This document shows positions 18,154-26,868 of a stretch of DNA of 64,000 nucleotides, in pieces; the stretch's first letter is position 1; each line of letters starts with the position of its first letter. The position numbers and the translations under genes are program-made. The DNA lies in assembly GCF_025685685.1 (NCBI RefSeq), contig NZ_JAGSYH010000003.1, positions 248,001 to 312,000 of the forward strand. The letters are read 5' to 3'. The DNA comes from Acidicapsa dinghuensis (GTDB taxonomy: Bacteria > Acidobacteriota > Terriglobia > Terriglobales > Acidobacteriaceae). The notes under the pieces are model-generated. The model saw only the letters and a list, made by a program, of their open reading frames with translations. It ran no database searches and was not told where the DNA came from.

Positions 18154-19965
18154 CTATCTTGCTCCTACCAGGTACACCGTAAGCTCCTGTTCGGGAAACA
18201 CGAAGAGCTGCTCATAGTGCCTGCCTTCCAAATATTCCTCTAGGGCGGCTTTAGAGCCAAGATCGACTCCACCTCTACCGGCAACGCGGACGACAAGGAC
18301 ATGCTGCTCATCGGGCACGCCACCTTCGTCGTAGTTCACCACTTCGTGGTTGCGGTAGAAGGCCAGGCCATACTCCACATCGCGGCGCACACGAAAGACG
18401 GCAATGGTCTCGTTGGGAGGAACCAGCGTAGCAATGCGCTCCGCCAGCGGGCGCGCGGAATAGTAGCGATCGAGCATGTCTATTGTGCGTTTGCTGGCGG
18501 CAACCCCAGGAATCCAGAAAAATGGGCCGATTCCATAGAGGAAGAGTTCAAGCACAACAACGATGCAGCAGGTGGCAACGCGAAGCCGGGCAACGCCCCA
18601 CCGGTAAACGACGAGAAGAATGAGCGCCGCGGCAGAGATGGCTGAGATGCTTGCGATAACCGTCGCGTGGGTGGGTGGCATCTGCTTCGTTCCGTGAACC
18701 ACGAACCACGGCAGCAACAAAACGGTTGCAGTAATAACGGCGACCAGAGTCACATGGCCTATCAATACCCAACGCTGCAGGCCGCGGGCGCGGGCGCGGA
18801 AGAGGAAGTCTCCACTGAGGATGGTAATGGGCGGCAGGGAGGGGAGGATATAGCCGGGAAGCTTGGACTGCGAAAACGAGAAGAAGACAATGGGGATCAA
18901 GGCCCACAGGACGAGGAATTCTGGAAAGGCATCGCCGGGTTGACTAACGGCACCACTGGTCTTCGGCTTACCGGGGAAGCGATGGCGGATGCGCCATTCC
19001 ACAACCGAGACGTGAATGCCATCCCACATGGCACGCATTGCGACGACAGTCCATGGCATCGTGGCCAACAGGACCACGACGAGGTAGTACCAGAAGTGCT
19101 GCTGATGCTGGAAGCGGTTGGTGGCGAATCGCTCGAGATTGTGCTGAAGAAAGAATTCGTTGAAGAAGGTGGGATTCTGGTGCTGGACGGCTATAAACCA
19201 CGGGAGAACAATCGCGAAATAGAGCAGGATGCCCGGCCACCAGAGGGACTTCCAGAAGATCCAGTGCTCTTTGCGCAGAAGCGCGAATGCACCGATGATG
19301 ACCAATACCAGGAAGGGTGCGACCGGCCCCTTGGCCAGCGTGGCGACGGCAGTAAAAAAATAAATGTCGAAGAGCCAGAACTTGGACTTGGTCTCATACC
19401 ACGCATACCAGCCGAGCAAACCTATGGAAAGCGGCGCGGCAAGCTGCATGTCCGTCGATGCGCCACGCGAAAACCCGAGAATGCCAACGCAGGCCGCGGT
19501 AATGAGCGCTGCATCGAGATGGCCTCCGGGGCGAAAACGCCGCATGTGGAGGTAGGTAAGTCCAACGAGCCAGAGGGCGAAGCTGACGGAGGGCAGGCGC
19601 GCGACCCAGTCACGCACGCCGAAATCCTTGAAGACATACATGGCGCGCCAGTAATAAAGAGCCGGCTTTTCGAGCCAGGGGCGGCCATAGAGATAGGGGG
19701 TGACGCAGGCGCTCAGCTTATCGTGCAGGGTGTGCGCCTCGTTGAACCTGTTGAGCATCTCATGCGCAATCTGCGCATAACGCGGCTCATCGGCACCCAC
19801 TAGCCCCAGGCCCGCTCCCCCGAAGATGGGCGTAACGCCATAAAGGAGAAAGATTGCCATGAAGGCAAAGAGGCTGACGACCTCCCACGTGGTATCAGAG
19901 GAAGGCCACTGCTTTGGCAGCCATCTGCGCAAACCCGTAACAGGTTGAGGTAAGGGCATCTCCAC
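18154..19965 (-). CDS. GT39-type membrane glycosyltransferase (ArnT/PMT-like)
   Basis: Polytopic enzyme of 603 residues that would transfer a sugar from a polyprenyl-phosphate donor on the periplasmic face. The first external loop carries the catalytic acidic motif (LVGADEPRYAQIAHEML, with Asp-Glu after the first membrane helix), followed by RPWLEKPALYYWRAMYVFK, both conserved in the ArnT/PMT superfamily. About 11-12 hydrophobic segments follow, then a soluble C-terminal part (from about residue 500) with RRDVEYGLAFYRNHEVVNYDE. Acceptor (lipid A, protein or glycan) cannot be deduced. Start is GTG 19965 or ATG 19959; neither has a well-spaced ribosome-binding site. No sugar-nucleotide genes adjoin it. 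Confidence 0.88.
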   Translation of the reverse strand: MEMPLPQPVTGLRRWLPKQWPSSDTTWEVVSLFAFMAIFLLYGVTPIFGGAGLGLVGADEPRYAQIAHEMLNRFNEAHTLHDKLSACVTPYLYGRPWLEKPALYYWRAMYVFKDFGVRDWVARLPSVSFALWLVGLTYLHMRRFRPGGHLDAALITAACVGILGFSRGASTDMQLAAPLSIGLLGWYAWYETKSKFWLFDIYFFTAVATLAKGPVAPFLVLVIIGAFALLRKEHWIFWKSLWWPGILLYFAIVLPWFIAVQHQNPTFFNEFFLQHNLERFATNRFQHQQHFWYYLVVVLLATMPWTVVAMRAMWDGIHVSVVEWRIRHRFPGKPKTSGAVSQPGDAFPEFLVLWALIPIVFFSFSQSKLPGYILPSLPPITILSGDFLFRARARGLQRWVLIGHVTLVAVITATVLLLPWFVVHGTKQMPPTHATVIASISAISAAALILLVVYRWGVARLRVATCCIVVVLELFLYGIGPFFWIPGVAASKRTIDMLDRYYSARPLAERIATLVPPNETIAVFRVRRDVEYGLAFYRNHEVVNYDEGGVPDEQHVLVVRVAGRGGVDLGSKAALEEYLEGRHYEQLFVFPEQELTVYLVGAR

Positions 19966-20087
19966 TGGATTTTTATCTCAACTCGCCGACTTCAATCTAT
20001 CGAACAGGCCACGTTGGAGGGAGATTGGCACGAGTCTTAGGCTACCAGATTTGCGAGACGAAACTTGTCTTTCGTATCACAGCAGTT

Positions 20088-21125
20088 TTAAGCCTTGTGT
20101 CCTATTTCGCGGCAGAGAGCTTCGAGAATCTCATCCGTTGCTCGCTGCATGGGGCCATCGAGAGAGCATCCAGCGGCGTTTTCATGGCCTCCGCCGCCGA
20201 GGCGCTCGGCGATTGAGGCAACATTTACCTTGCCCTTGCTGCGCAGGCTGAGGCGGATGCGGCCCTCCGGGAGTTCACGGAGAAAAACAGCGGCCTCGAT
20301 GCCGGCAATGGAAAGTGCGAAGTTGACCACGCCTTCACAATCTTCTTCGGCCGCACCCGCATCGATCATGTCCTGATGTGTGACGGAGACCCAGGCAAGC
20401 GGCCCATCGCGACGCAGCGTGCTCAATGCCTTGCCCATGAGAAGGATCTTTGAAAACGGGTTAGCGAAATAAACATCGCGGGCGATGTGCACCGGATCGG
20501 CGCCCGCCTCGACCAGCTCGGCTGCAAGAGCAAACGTGCCGGGACGCAGCGTGCCATAGCAAAAGCCGCCGGTGTCGGTGAGGAGCGTGGTGTAGAGGCA
20601 TGTCGCCATTTCCTGTGTCACGACACACCCTGCCGCCTTCACCAGCCGATGCACCAGCTCGCCGACTGAAGTTGCATCGAAATCGATCCAGTTCAACTCA
20701 CCAAATTCCTTGCCACTGGCATGATGGTCGATGTTGATGTGGTACATGCGTTCGAGACCGCGCAGACGCGTACGCTCCAAACCGTCGCACTCCAATAGAA
20801 CCACGGCGTCATAAGGTCCATGCACCCGCATCGCGTGACGAATATCCTTAGCTCCCGGCAGATTGCGATAGACAGCGGGCACGCGATCTGCCGCGACGAG
20901 ATCGGCGCGCTTGCCCATCTGCCGCAAGAGCATCCCCATAGCCAGCATCGAGCCGACAGCATCGCCGTCAGGACGCGAATGCGAACAGACCAAAAACTTT
21001 TCCCCTTCGCGTAGAGCCTTGAGGATCGCCAGCATCGGAGCCGGTAGTGGCTGCGGCACAGCGGCCGCATCGACAACCTGCGGAGGCTGCATGCGGCGAT
21101 GAGAAATGGGTTGAGGTGTAGCCAT
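20088..21125 (-). CDS. nrnA: DHH-family nanoRNase / pAp phosphatase
   Basis: Degrades 2-5-mer oligoribonucleotides and dephosphorylates 3'-phosphoadenosine 5'-phosphate in characterised NrnA proteins. DHH motifs: VCSHSRPDGDAVGSMLAMG (motif I, with metal-binding His and Asp), VVLLECDG (II), INIDHHASG (III, DHH), and C-terminal DHHA1 motif GGGGHENAAG. Length 345 fits the family. An in-frame TTG precedes the ATG directly; ATG 21125 sits three bases after the rbfA stop, so the two genes are translationally linked. Located downstream of rbfA as in many bacteria, connecting ribosome maturation and RNA turnover. Confidence 0.95.
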   Translation of the reverse strand: MATPQPISHRRMQPPQVVDAAAVPQPLPAPMLAILKALREGEKFLVCSHSRPDGDAVGSMLAMGMLLRQMGKRADLVAADRVPAVYRNLPGAKDIRHAMRVHGPYDAVVLLECDGLERTRLRGLERMYHINIDHHASGKEFGELNWIDFDATSVGELVHRLVKAAGCVVTQEMATCLYTTLLTDTGGFCYGTLRPGTFALAAELVEAGADPVHIARDVYFANPFSKILLMGKALSTLRRDGPLAWVSVTHQDMIDAGAAEEDCEGVVNFALSIAGIEAAVFLRELPEGRIRLSLRSKGKVNVASIAERLGGGGHENAAGCSLDGPMQRATDEILEALCREIGHKA

Positions 21126-21128
21126 CAA

Positions 21129-21557
21129 TCAGTTTGTCTCTCGGGTTACTGGCTCGGGCTGTGCAGCCGATTCAGAATTTTCTCCGCCGGCGAAACGTTG
21201 ACGGCGTTTCGATCGCCCCAGTAATTCCTCTATTCGGGCATTGAATTTCTGTGTCTTGTCGATGTGAAAACTAAGATCGGGAACGCGACGCACACCCATG
21301 CGCTCCAGCAGCTCATGGCGGATATAGCCTTTTGCAGCAGTGAGTGCGGCAACAGTGGCCTTTTCAGCCTCTTCGTCTCCGTTGACAGCGATATATACCC
21401 GCGCGGATTTGTTGCCGGGGTGCATGGCAACCTCAGTTACATAGCAAACAGCGATGCGAGGATCGGAGAGCTCACCTTCCAGCATCGCGCCGATTTCTTC
21501 ACGCAAAGTCTCCGCGACACGGCTGCGATGATATATGCGCGATCTTGGTTCGGCCAT
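21129..21557 (-). CDS. rbfA: Ribosome-binding factor A
   Basis: Small KH-domain protein that binds the 30S subunit near helix 1 of 16S rRNA and is needed for its late maturation. 142 residues; recognisable features are RVAETLREEIGAMLEGELSDPRI near the N-terminus, VTEVAMHPGNKSARVYIAVNGDE, and the RMGVRRVPDLSFHID segment. A basic, disordered tail (RSKRRQRFAGGENS) extends past the KH fold. Start ATG 21557 has GGAGGG seven bases upstream. Followed immediately by nrnA. The usual nusA-infB neighbours upstream are absent; an EamA exporter lies upstream on the same strand. Confidence 0.96.
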   Translation of the reverse strand: MAEPRSRIYHRSRVAETLREEIGAMLEGELSDPRIAVCYVTEVAMHPGNKSARVYIAVNGDEEAEKATVAALTAAKGYIRHELLERMGVRRVPDLSFHIDKTQKFNARIEELLGRSKRRQRFAGGENSESAAQPEPVTRETN

Positions 21558-21642
21558 AGCTTTCCCTCCGAATAAACTAATTAGAATACCAGAGCGATTT
21601 TCTCTCGCCTTTCGCTACTGTGCGCTACGAGAAACCGCACGC

Positions 21643-22566
21643 TCAGCCCTGGTCTTTTACTGTCTGTTTTCTGGCAGTTGTAATCACGATCACGCTGATT
21701 AACACGCATACGGTACCCAGAATGGTTCGAAGACCCAGCGGCTCACCACCCAGGAAATATCCCACAATCACGGCAACAACCGGGTTGACATAAGCGTATG
21801 TGCCCACCTTTGTAGGCGACTCGTGGTGGATAAGCCAGAGATAGGCCGTGAAACCGATGATGGAACCGAAGACAATCAGATATAGCAGTGCAACCCATGC
21901 AGCCGGAGCGACACTCGCGAGATGGAACCGCTGGAATTCGCCTGCCAGGGCCGCAGGTACCATCAGCATCACGCCACCAGCCAGCATCTGTGTTCCAGAG
22001 CTCATGACTTTGGAGGCTGGCAGCGGCAGGCGGCGCGTGAGTACCGATGCAATGGACCAGCTTATAGCCGCGAGAATGAGTGCTCCCGCTCCGGCAGCAT
22101 CTACCGGTGCGCCGCTGAGGCCGAGCGATCGGACGGTGAGAACACACACTCCAATGATCCCGATCAACAACGCCAGGGCCAAGCGCACGGTAAGCCGCTG
22201 CGTACGCAGAATGAATATCTCAGCCAAAGCCATAAAGGCCGGGATCGTAGCAAGCACTACCGCGGCTATCCCAGACGCGACACGCTGCTCTGCCCAGAAG
22301 AGCAGGCCGTAATCCATAACGAAGATCATGGACGCCAGCAGCAAAATCGACGGCCATTCGCGTCTGCAGGGCGCTGGTTCACGCTTGATTCCAGCCCAGA
22401 GCAGCAGCCCCAACCCGGCAACGAAGAAGCGCAGAGCGGCCAGCAGGAACGGAGGAACCTGCTCAACGCCGACGCGGATAGCAAAGAATGTTGAGCCCCA
22501 GACGAAATAAATGATGGCAAAGGCCGTCAATGTCTTCCAGAGTGGGCGGCTCGGGTCATGCGTCAT
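21643..22566 (-). CDS. EamA/DMT-family exporter
   Basis: Ten-helix drug/metabolite transporter of 307 residues. Two EamA repeats are visible: the first opens with LTAFAIIYFVWGSTFFAIRVGVEQVPPF, the second near residue 155 with LILAAISWSIASVLTRRLPLP. The FVWGSTFFAIR motif is typical of the YedA/RhaT-like branch that exports amino acids or metabolites. Substrate is not deducible. ATG 22566 was preferred to the in-frame TTG six bases earlier; AGGG lies about nine bases upstream. It stands between rbfA-nrnA and a DUF503 gene on the same strand but with gaps of about 85 bases, so it may be transcribed with either. Confidence 0.92.
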   Translation of the reverse strand: MTHDPSRPLWKTLTAFAIIYFVWGSTFFAIRVGVEQVPPFLLAALRFFVAGLGLLLWAGIKREPAPCRREWPSILLLASMIFVMDYGLLFWAEQRVASGIAAVVLATIPAFMALAEIFILRTQRLTVRLALALLIGIIGVCVLTVRSLGLSGAPVDAAGAGALILAAISWSIASVLTRRLPLPASKVMSSGTQMLAGGVMLMVPAALAGEFQRFHLASVAPAAWVALLYLIVFGSIIGFTAYLWLIHHESPTKVGTYAYVNPVVAVIVGYFLGGEPLGLRTILGTVCVLISVIVITTARKQTVKDQG

Positions 22567-22649
22567 GCTCAATACCCTGATGCAGCGTTAGCAAGCAGAT
22601 GCGGGGCCAGGATTCGGAGATGCAGTTCTTGTTCGAAGCTCCGGCGCGT

Positions 22650-22946
22650 TCAGATCTCGAGAAAATCCCACCAGGCATCGGCGACCTCGGCGCCAAGATC
22701 GCGGACTATTCGAGACGCCGCCTTCTCAACCTCGGCCATCTGCCCCTGCAGATAATCGCGGGAATGCGAGATGGCAGCGATGCCAATGGTGGCGCTCTGC
22801 CAGGTAACGGCTTCGTCGAGTTCGGCGACGGAAATGTTGAATCCCTGGCGAAGCTGGTCTTTGAGCGAGCGCACCACCTGTCGGCGATCCTTGAGCGAGT
22901 GCGCGTACTCGATGCGGAGTTCGAGAGTAAGCTGGGCTACGGGCAT
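22650..22946 (-). CDS. DUF503 / YlxP-like protein
   Basis: 98-residue alpha/beta protein of the DUF503 family (VAQLTLELRIEYAHSLKDRRQVVRSLKDQL; AWWDFLEI at the end). Homologues such as YlxP are commonly encoded beside infB and rbfA and have been linked to ribosome assembly, which fits rbfA 1.1 kb downstream on the same strand. There is an ATG at 22946. The family has a ferredoxin-like fold with a conserved Lys-Asp-Arg-Arg segment (LKDRR), present here. Its position between the exporter and the symporter suggests that a former rbfA-ylxP cluster has been interrupted. Family assignment is firm; function is inferred. Confidence 0.88.
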   Translation of the reverse strand: MPVAQLTLELRIEYAHSLKDRRQVVRSLKDQLRQGFNISVAELDEAVTWQSATIGIAAISHSRDYLQGQMAEVEKAASRIVRDLGAEVADAWWDFLEI

Positions 22947-22960
22947 GGATTCAAATGCGC

Positions 22961-24391
22961 TTATGAGAACTGCGCGAGTTGTTCTGAGGTTGGTTTGGGC
23001 GTAATGAGACTCACCACGATCATGACGGCAACTGCCGCGATCAGCGCGGGAAAGATTGCGTCACGCTCGGCCAGGATCGGCGGGAAAAGATGCTTGACGG
23101 CTGGCATATCCCATGTGAGGGTAACGGCGGTCCCGGTAGCGATTGCGGCCACTGCTCCCCACGCTGTGACACGCTTTGAATAAAACGCAGCGAGGATCAC
23201 GGGCGTGAGAGCCGCTGAATAAACGGTATAGGCATAGAGCATCTTTTCGAGGATGCTCTCGGCGTAGAGCGCCTGATAGAGGGCCCAGCAGCCGAGCAGG
23301 ACAACCGTGAGGCGCGAGACGATGAGGACACGCTTGTGGCTGGCCTCGGGCGAGATGTAGCGAACGTAGATGTCGTTAACGAGATTGGTCGCGGGCGAGA
23401 AGAGAAAGTTCGATGCCGTGGAGATGACCTTGGCAAAGACCGCGGCGAGCAGCAGTGCGCCCATAAAGGCCGGCAATCCATGACGTGCCGTGTAGGGGAT
23501 AATTTCGCGCGGATGCTGGGCTACTTCTCCGGTCTGGAACATCGCCGAACCGGCGACCGCGATGATGATGATGACGGTTTCGAGCAACAGCGTACCGATG
23601 ATCCAGCCGACAACGGCTTTGCGCGCATCGCCTTCGCTCTTTGCCGCGAAGAATTTCTGATACATCGCCTGGTTGCCGAGCATGAGCAGCAGCGTCGGTA
23701 CGAGGAACTCCATGGCGCGAAGGAAGCTGAGATTGCCAAGCACCTGGAAGTGTGTTGCGGGCAGCACTGCTTCCATGCCGGACCATCCGCCTGCGCGTGA
23801 AACCAGATAGGGCGCGGCGATGACGCAGATGACGGTGACGATGGAGCCAATGATGAGGTCGGAATATGCCACAGAGGACATACCTGCGAGCGCGGTGAGG
23901 ATGATGACGAAGCCAGCGATCAGATAGGTACCGAGCGCGGGTGAAACGACATCAGGAAAGATCAGATGCAGCACGTCGCCGCCGCCTCGGAACTGATAAC
24001 TGGTGATGCCGGTGTAGGCGAAGAGGATGGCTATGGCCCCCAGGACGCGCGCGGTCTGGTTATAGCGGGCTTCGAGAAGATCGGGAATAGTAAATTGAGC
24101 AAATTTCCGTGCTCTTGGCGCAATGAAGTATATGAGCAGCAGTCCGAGCCATCCTCCGGCCGGCTGCCAGAGTGCGGCCATGCCGTTGCGGTAGGCATTT
24201 TCTGCTCCCGCGAAGAGAGAGCCGGCGCCGATCCAGGAGCTGAGCAGTGTGAAGACGAGGACGATTGCGGGCAGCGTGCGTCCGGCGACGAGATAGTCGG
24301 CCTTGGTTTTAACCGTGAATGCGCGATAGACCGAAACGGCCATCAACGCGACCGCAATGATTACCAGCAATACGACGTAAAGCGACGACAT
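22961..24391 (-). CDS. Sodium:solute symporter (SSS family)
   Basis: Sodium-coupled transporter of 476 residues with about 13 membrane segments. Typical SSS stretches are DYLVAGRTLPAIVLVFTLLSSWIGAGSLF, GGWLGLLLIYFIAPRARKFAQFTIPDLLEARY, and TALAGMSSVAYSDLIIG in the sodium-binding region. Helices TM2-TM6 and TM7-TM11 form the inverted repeat. Substrate cannot be told from sequence alone; similar proteins take up proline, pantothenate, sugars or organic acids. It lies 14 bases upstream of the DUF503 gene on the same strand and is divergent from a small membrane protein gene, with a 125-base promoter region between them. Confidence 0.93.
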   Translation of the reverse strand: MSSLYVVLLVIIAVALMAVSVYRAFTVKTKADYLVAGRTLPAIVLVFTLLSSWIGAGSLFAGAENAYRNGMAALWQPAGGWLGLLLIYFIAPRARKFAQFTIPDLLEARYNQTARVLGAIAILFAYTGITSYQFRGGGDVLHLIFPDVVSPALGTYLIAGFVIILTALAGMSSVAYSDLIIGSIVTVICVIAAPYLVSRAGGWSGMEAVLPATHFQVLGNLSFLRAMEFLVPTLLLMLGNQAMYQKFFAAKSEGDARKAVVGWIIGTLLLETVIIIIAVAGSAMFQTGEVAQHPREIIPYTARHGLPAFMGALLLAAVFAKVISTASNFLFSPATNLVNDIYVRYISPEASHKRVLIVSRLTVVLLGCWALYQALYAESILEKMLYAYTVYSAALTPVILAAFYSKRVTAWGAVAAIATGTAVTLTWDMPAVKHLFPPILAERDAIFPALIAAVAVMIVVSLITPKPTSEQLAQFS

Positions 24392-24516
24392 TAACCGCAG
24401 TTCCCTTCCCTGACTCGTTGGAAGACAGAGTAATGCGAGTGTAACGGATCGGGCCGCGGCCTAACCCTGAGGCCGTTGAGACGGAATCTCAGGCAGGAGT
24501 TCCGGGGAGGGACAGC

Positions 24517-25056
24517 ATGTACTATCCGCTTATTCAGAATATGACTTGGACAGAGCAACTGTTGTGCTTTGGCATTATCGTTGCGATCTTTCTTTTTATC
24601 CTTATTCGCATCATCTACCGCACACGCTCGATGAAGCGCTTCGCCACGGAACGACAATTCCGCTGGCTGGGCAAGGAACTGCCGGATGGCATGCATCTGA
24701 GGAAGAGTTCTTTCGCCTGGCGCGATACGAAGATCACAAACAGCGTGGTAGGGTCGCTGCGAGGAAATGAGATTGCGGTGCTCGATGTTGCGTACGATCT
24801 GCCTAAGGAAGGTGGACGGCAGGCGCGAACAGTGAATCAGACTGTGGTGGCCTTTCGCAACGCGGGCGATCTGCGCTGCTCAGACACACCGTCTACGGGC
24901 GGGCGCAAGTTCCATCTTGAGGTGGCTGGCGACTGGATCATAGCTTATACCGAAGGCAAGCTGATTGCCGTGTCGAAGCTGGATGAGAAATGCCTTGAGA
25001 TATACGCGCAGGCAGTGGTGCTGATTCAGAGGCTGCCTGCGCTCAGGAATGCTTGA
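24517..25056 (+). CDS. Hypothetical single-pass membrane protein
   Basis: Protein of 179 residues not recognised as a known family. One membrane segment near the N-terminus (LLCFGIIVAIFLFILIRIIY, residues about 15-35), followed by a basic stretch (RTRSMKRFATERQF) that predicts a cytoplasmic soluble part. The soluble domain contains mixed beta strands (EIAVLDVAYDLPK, FHLEVAGDWIIAYTEGKLIAVSKL) and no obvious catalytic motif. ATG 24517 is strongly supported by GGGGAGGG about six bases upstream. Divergent from the symporter gene. The fold could resemble a small DUF3137-like domain, but this is a guess. Confidence 0.75.
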   Translation: MYYPLIQNMTWTEQLLCFGIIVAIFLFILIRIIYRTRSMKRFATERQFRWLGKELPDGMHLRKSSFAWRDTKITNSVVGSLRGNEIAVLDVAYDLPKEGGRQARTVNQTVVAFRNAGDLRCSDTPSTGGRKFHLEVAGDWIIAYTEGKLIAVSKLDEKCLEIYAQAVVLIQRLPALRNA

Positions 25057-25469
25057 GCGGCGCGAACGAAGGATGTTCTTTTTCTGGCGCCAGGCTTGCA
25101 TAAGGGAGACTTGCTGATTGTCGCAAGCCCGAGCCTTGGTTGATACCTAGCATCGCCGCAAAGGCGGTGCTGAGCGCTTCGTCTTCTTACTCTCGAAGAG
25201 GCGAGTAGTATGCCCATGCCGAATTCGCATGCAGGATACGATTCGCCGGTGGCGCAGCATTGATCAGCTTCCTTCGCGCGCCCATCCAGTGACTCAGGTG
25301 TGGTGACTAATTTCTTCTTGCGCAGTCTTCGTGGTCCGTCATACCCTCGCATCCAACCAATTCGTTGGTCCTAACGCGTCAAATACAATCTTGCGCGGAA
25401 TGATCAATTACAGAGGACAATTCCCCCCAGATCAAATAACGAACCCAAACATATAAGGAGAACGCACAC
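25057..25469. other. Intergenic region before glsB-like gene
   Basis: 413 bases with no gene I can support. An open frame on the minus strand (25026-25352) has the skewed Arg/Ser-rich composition of a shadow. A 7-bp inverted repeat GGCTTGC / GCAAGCC (25093-25099 and 25123-25129) with a 23-base loop is present. The 3' end is the leader of the next gene and includes AAGGAG just before its ATG. Confidence 0.5.
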
Positions 25470-25742
25470 ATGGGTCATGGGCTTATCGCTTGGATTTTCA
25501 TCGGAATCGTCGCGGGCTGGCTTACCGGCAAGCTGATGAAAGGTTCTGGCTTTGGCGTATTTATGGACATGGTTGTTGGTCTTGTCGGAGCACTGGTAGG
25601 AGGGTTTCTCTCAAGGCATTTAGGCTTCGGTGGCGTAGGGCAGCATGGCCTTATCGGAAGTATCGTCATTGCGGTTATCGGTGCCGTCGTTCTCACGCTG
25701 ATCATCCGGCTCATCTCGGGCAACAGATCGGCAAACCTGTAA
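25470..25742 (+). CDS. GlsB/YeaQ/YmgE-family stress membrane protein
   Basis: 90-residue membrane protein of the transglycosylase-associated family. Three hydrophobic segments with Gly-rich packing: LIAWIFIGIVAGWLTGKLMKGSG, VVGLVGALVGGFLSRHLG and the C-terminal IGSIVIAVIGAVVLTLIIRL. The Gly-Leu-Val-Gly-Ala pattern and GKLMKGSGFG are characteristic. Members are induced by osmotic, acid or cell-wall stress in several bacteria; the molecular role is unknown. Ribosome-binding site AAGGAG about eight bases upstream supports ATG 25470. A hairpin follows the stop. Confidence 0.93.
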   Translation: MGHGLIAWIFIGIVAGWLTGKLMKGSGFGVFMDMVVGLVGALVGGFLSRHLGFGGVGQHGLIGSIVIAVIGAVVLTLIIRLISGNRSANL

Positions 25743-25755
25743 CCTTTCGATACGC

Positions 25756-25778
25756 GCGGGGCTGATCCATAGCCCCGC
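25756..25778. terminator. Bidirectional GC-rich hairpin between glsB-like gene and yggU
   Basis: Perfect 8-bp inverted repeat GCGGGGCT / AGCCCCGC with a 7-base loop, 13 bases after the glsB-like stop and before the stop of the convergent yggU. No T-run follows, so efficiency is uncertain. Confidence 0.6.
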
Positions 25779-25796
25779 ATTCGAGCCCCGCATTCG
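25771..25796. repeat. Tandem 13-bp repeat
   Basis: Two perfect adjacent copies of AGCCCCGCATTCG (25771-25783 and 25784-25796). The first copy forms the right arm of the hairpin at 25756-25778, so the second copy could pair alternatively with the same left arm. Looks like replication slippage. Confidence 0.8.
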
Positions 25797-25806
25797 AGTG
25801 AGCTAA

Positions 25807-26127
25807 CTACAGGTGAGGCAGCCGCTCCTGTAGGTCGGCAGGGCTGATGCCGCGCACAAGGAGAACTTTGTTCCGGGAGAGTTCGCCCGAGAACACAGTT
25901 ACGGAGGATTTTGGGAGTTTGAGTAACGACGCGAAGAACGCAATCAACGCATCATTGGCGCGGCCTTCGACAGGCGGAGCCTGCACCGCAACTTTGAGGA
26001 CGATCTGATCGTCCTGGCCGTGGATGCCTAGGATCTCGGTCTTCTTAGCGCCGGGCTGTACTCGAACAGTGATGGTGCAGCCCTGTGCATGTTTACGTAG
26101 AGCCGCGGCTATCCGGGCTTCGGTCAT
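25807..26127 (-). CDS. yggU: DUF167 / YggU-like protein
   Basis: 106-residue small alpha/beta protein of the DUF167 family. Conserved core: ITVRVQPGAKKTEILG and the VAVQAPPVEGRANDALIAFFASLL segment with PPVEGRAN, then KSSVTVFSGELSRNKVLLVRG. Structural members are known but the function is not. Start ATG 26127 overlaps the yggS stop as ATGA, so it is coupled to yggS. A longer frame upstream (to 26277) lies inside yggS and is not the real N-terminus. The yggS-yggU pairing is a conserved context in many bacteria. Confidence 0.93.
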   Translation of the reverse strand: MTEARIAAALRKHAQGCTITVRVQPGAKKTEILGIHGQDDQIVLKVAVQAPPVEGRANDALIAFFASLLKLPKSSVTVFSGELSRNKVLLVRGISPADLQERLPHL

Positions 26128-26864
26128 TTCTGATAGCCGGGACGTGTGCCGAAGAGTGCTGTACCGACACGGATGCGCGTCGCTCCCTCGGCGATAGCGA
26201 GCGCGTAATCGCCGCTCATGCCCATCGAGAGCACAGGGAAGTTTAAGCGCGGGTAGGTTGCTGCGAGCCGGTCGCAAAGTTGGCGCAGATGACGAAAGCA
26301 GGCGCGGGTTTCGTCTTCACGAACATCGAGCGGAGCGATGGTCATGAGGCCTTCGGTTTCGAGGTTGGCGAGATCGGGCAGCTTTTCGAGCAGCTCGCTC
26401 AACTCGGGCGAGTCAGGTGCGAGGCCAGCTTTGGTCTCTTCTGTGCTGAGCTTGATTTCGATCAGGACTGGTAGCTTCTTGCCAAGTTTTGCGGCGGCTT
26501 CGTTGAGACGCTCGGCGAGCTTGAGCGAATCGACTGAGTCGACAGCGTCGAAGACTTCGGCGGCTTTAGTAGCTTTGTTCGATTGCAGGTGGCCGATGAG
26601 GTGAACACGGACGGCCTGACGCGCGGGCATTGCTGCTCCAGGAATCGAAGCCAGCGAGAGATCGACGGATTTGGAGGTGAACTCCTGCACGCGGTTTTCG
26701 CCGAAGACGTAGAGGCCGAGGCTGGCGGCCTCAAGAATGGCGGAGGCCGGGTGGTTTTTTGACACGGCCATCAGCTCTACATCTTCGCGCTGTCTGCCTG
26801 CGGCGTGACACGCGGCTGAGATGGACTCCTCAAGCCGCGCGTGTCTTTCTTCGAATTCGGACAT
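26124..26864 (-). CDS. yggS: YggS/PROSC-family PLP-binding protein
   Basis: Fold-type III pyridoxal-phosphate protein that maintains vitamin B6 and amino acid homeostasis in known members rather than acting as an alanine racemase. 246 residues starting MSEFEERHARLEESI. The PLP lysine lies in LMAVSKNHP at position 36, the same position as Lys36 in E. coli YggS. Later landmarks are FGENRVQEF, HLIGHLQSNK and LSMGMSGDYALAIAEGATRIRVGTALFG, which holds the phosphate-binding loop. ATG 26864 was preferred because an upstream frame is only extension without homology. Lies four bases after the trxB stop and overlaps yggU by four bases, so trxB-yggS-yggU form one operon. Confidence 0.95.
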   Translation of the reverse strand: MSEFEERHARLEESISAACHAAGRQREDVELMAVSKNHPASAILEAASLGLYVFGENRVQEFTSKSVDLSLASIPGAAMPARQAVRVHLIGHLQSNKATKAAEVFDAVDSVDSLKLAERLNEAAAKLGKKLPVLIEIKLSTEETKAGLAPDSPELSELLEKLPDLANLETEGLMTIAPLDVREDETRACFRHLRQLCDRLAATYPRLNFPVLSMGMSGDYALAIAEGATRIRVGTALFGTRPGYQK

Positions 26865-26868
26865 TGCC

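Noticed and set aside
18667-19803. 378-codon plus-strand frame inside the GT39 gene
   Set aside because: Gly/Glu-rich shadow of the minus-strand membrane protein gene.
25026-25352. 108-codon minus-strand frame in the gap before the glsB-like gene
   Set aside because: No domain-like pattern, overlaps the 3' end of the preceding gene antisense, no ribosome-binding site.
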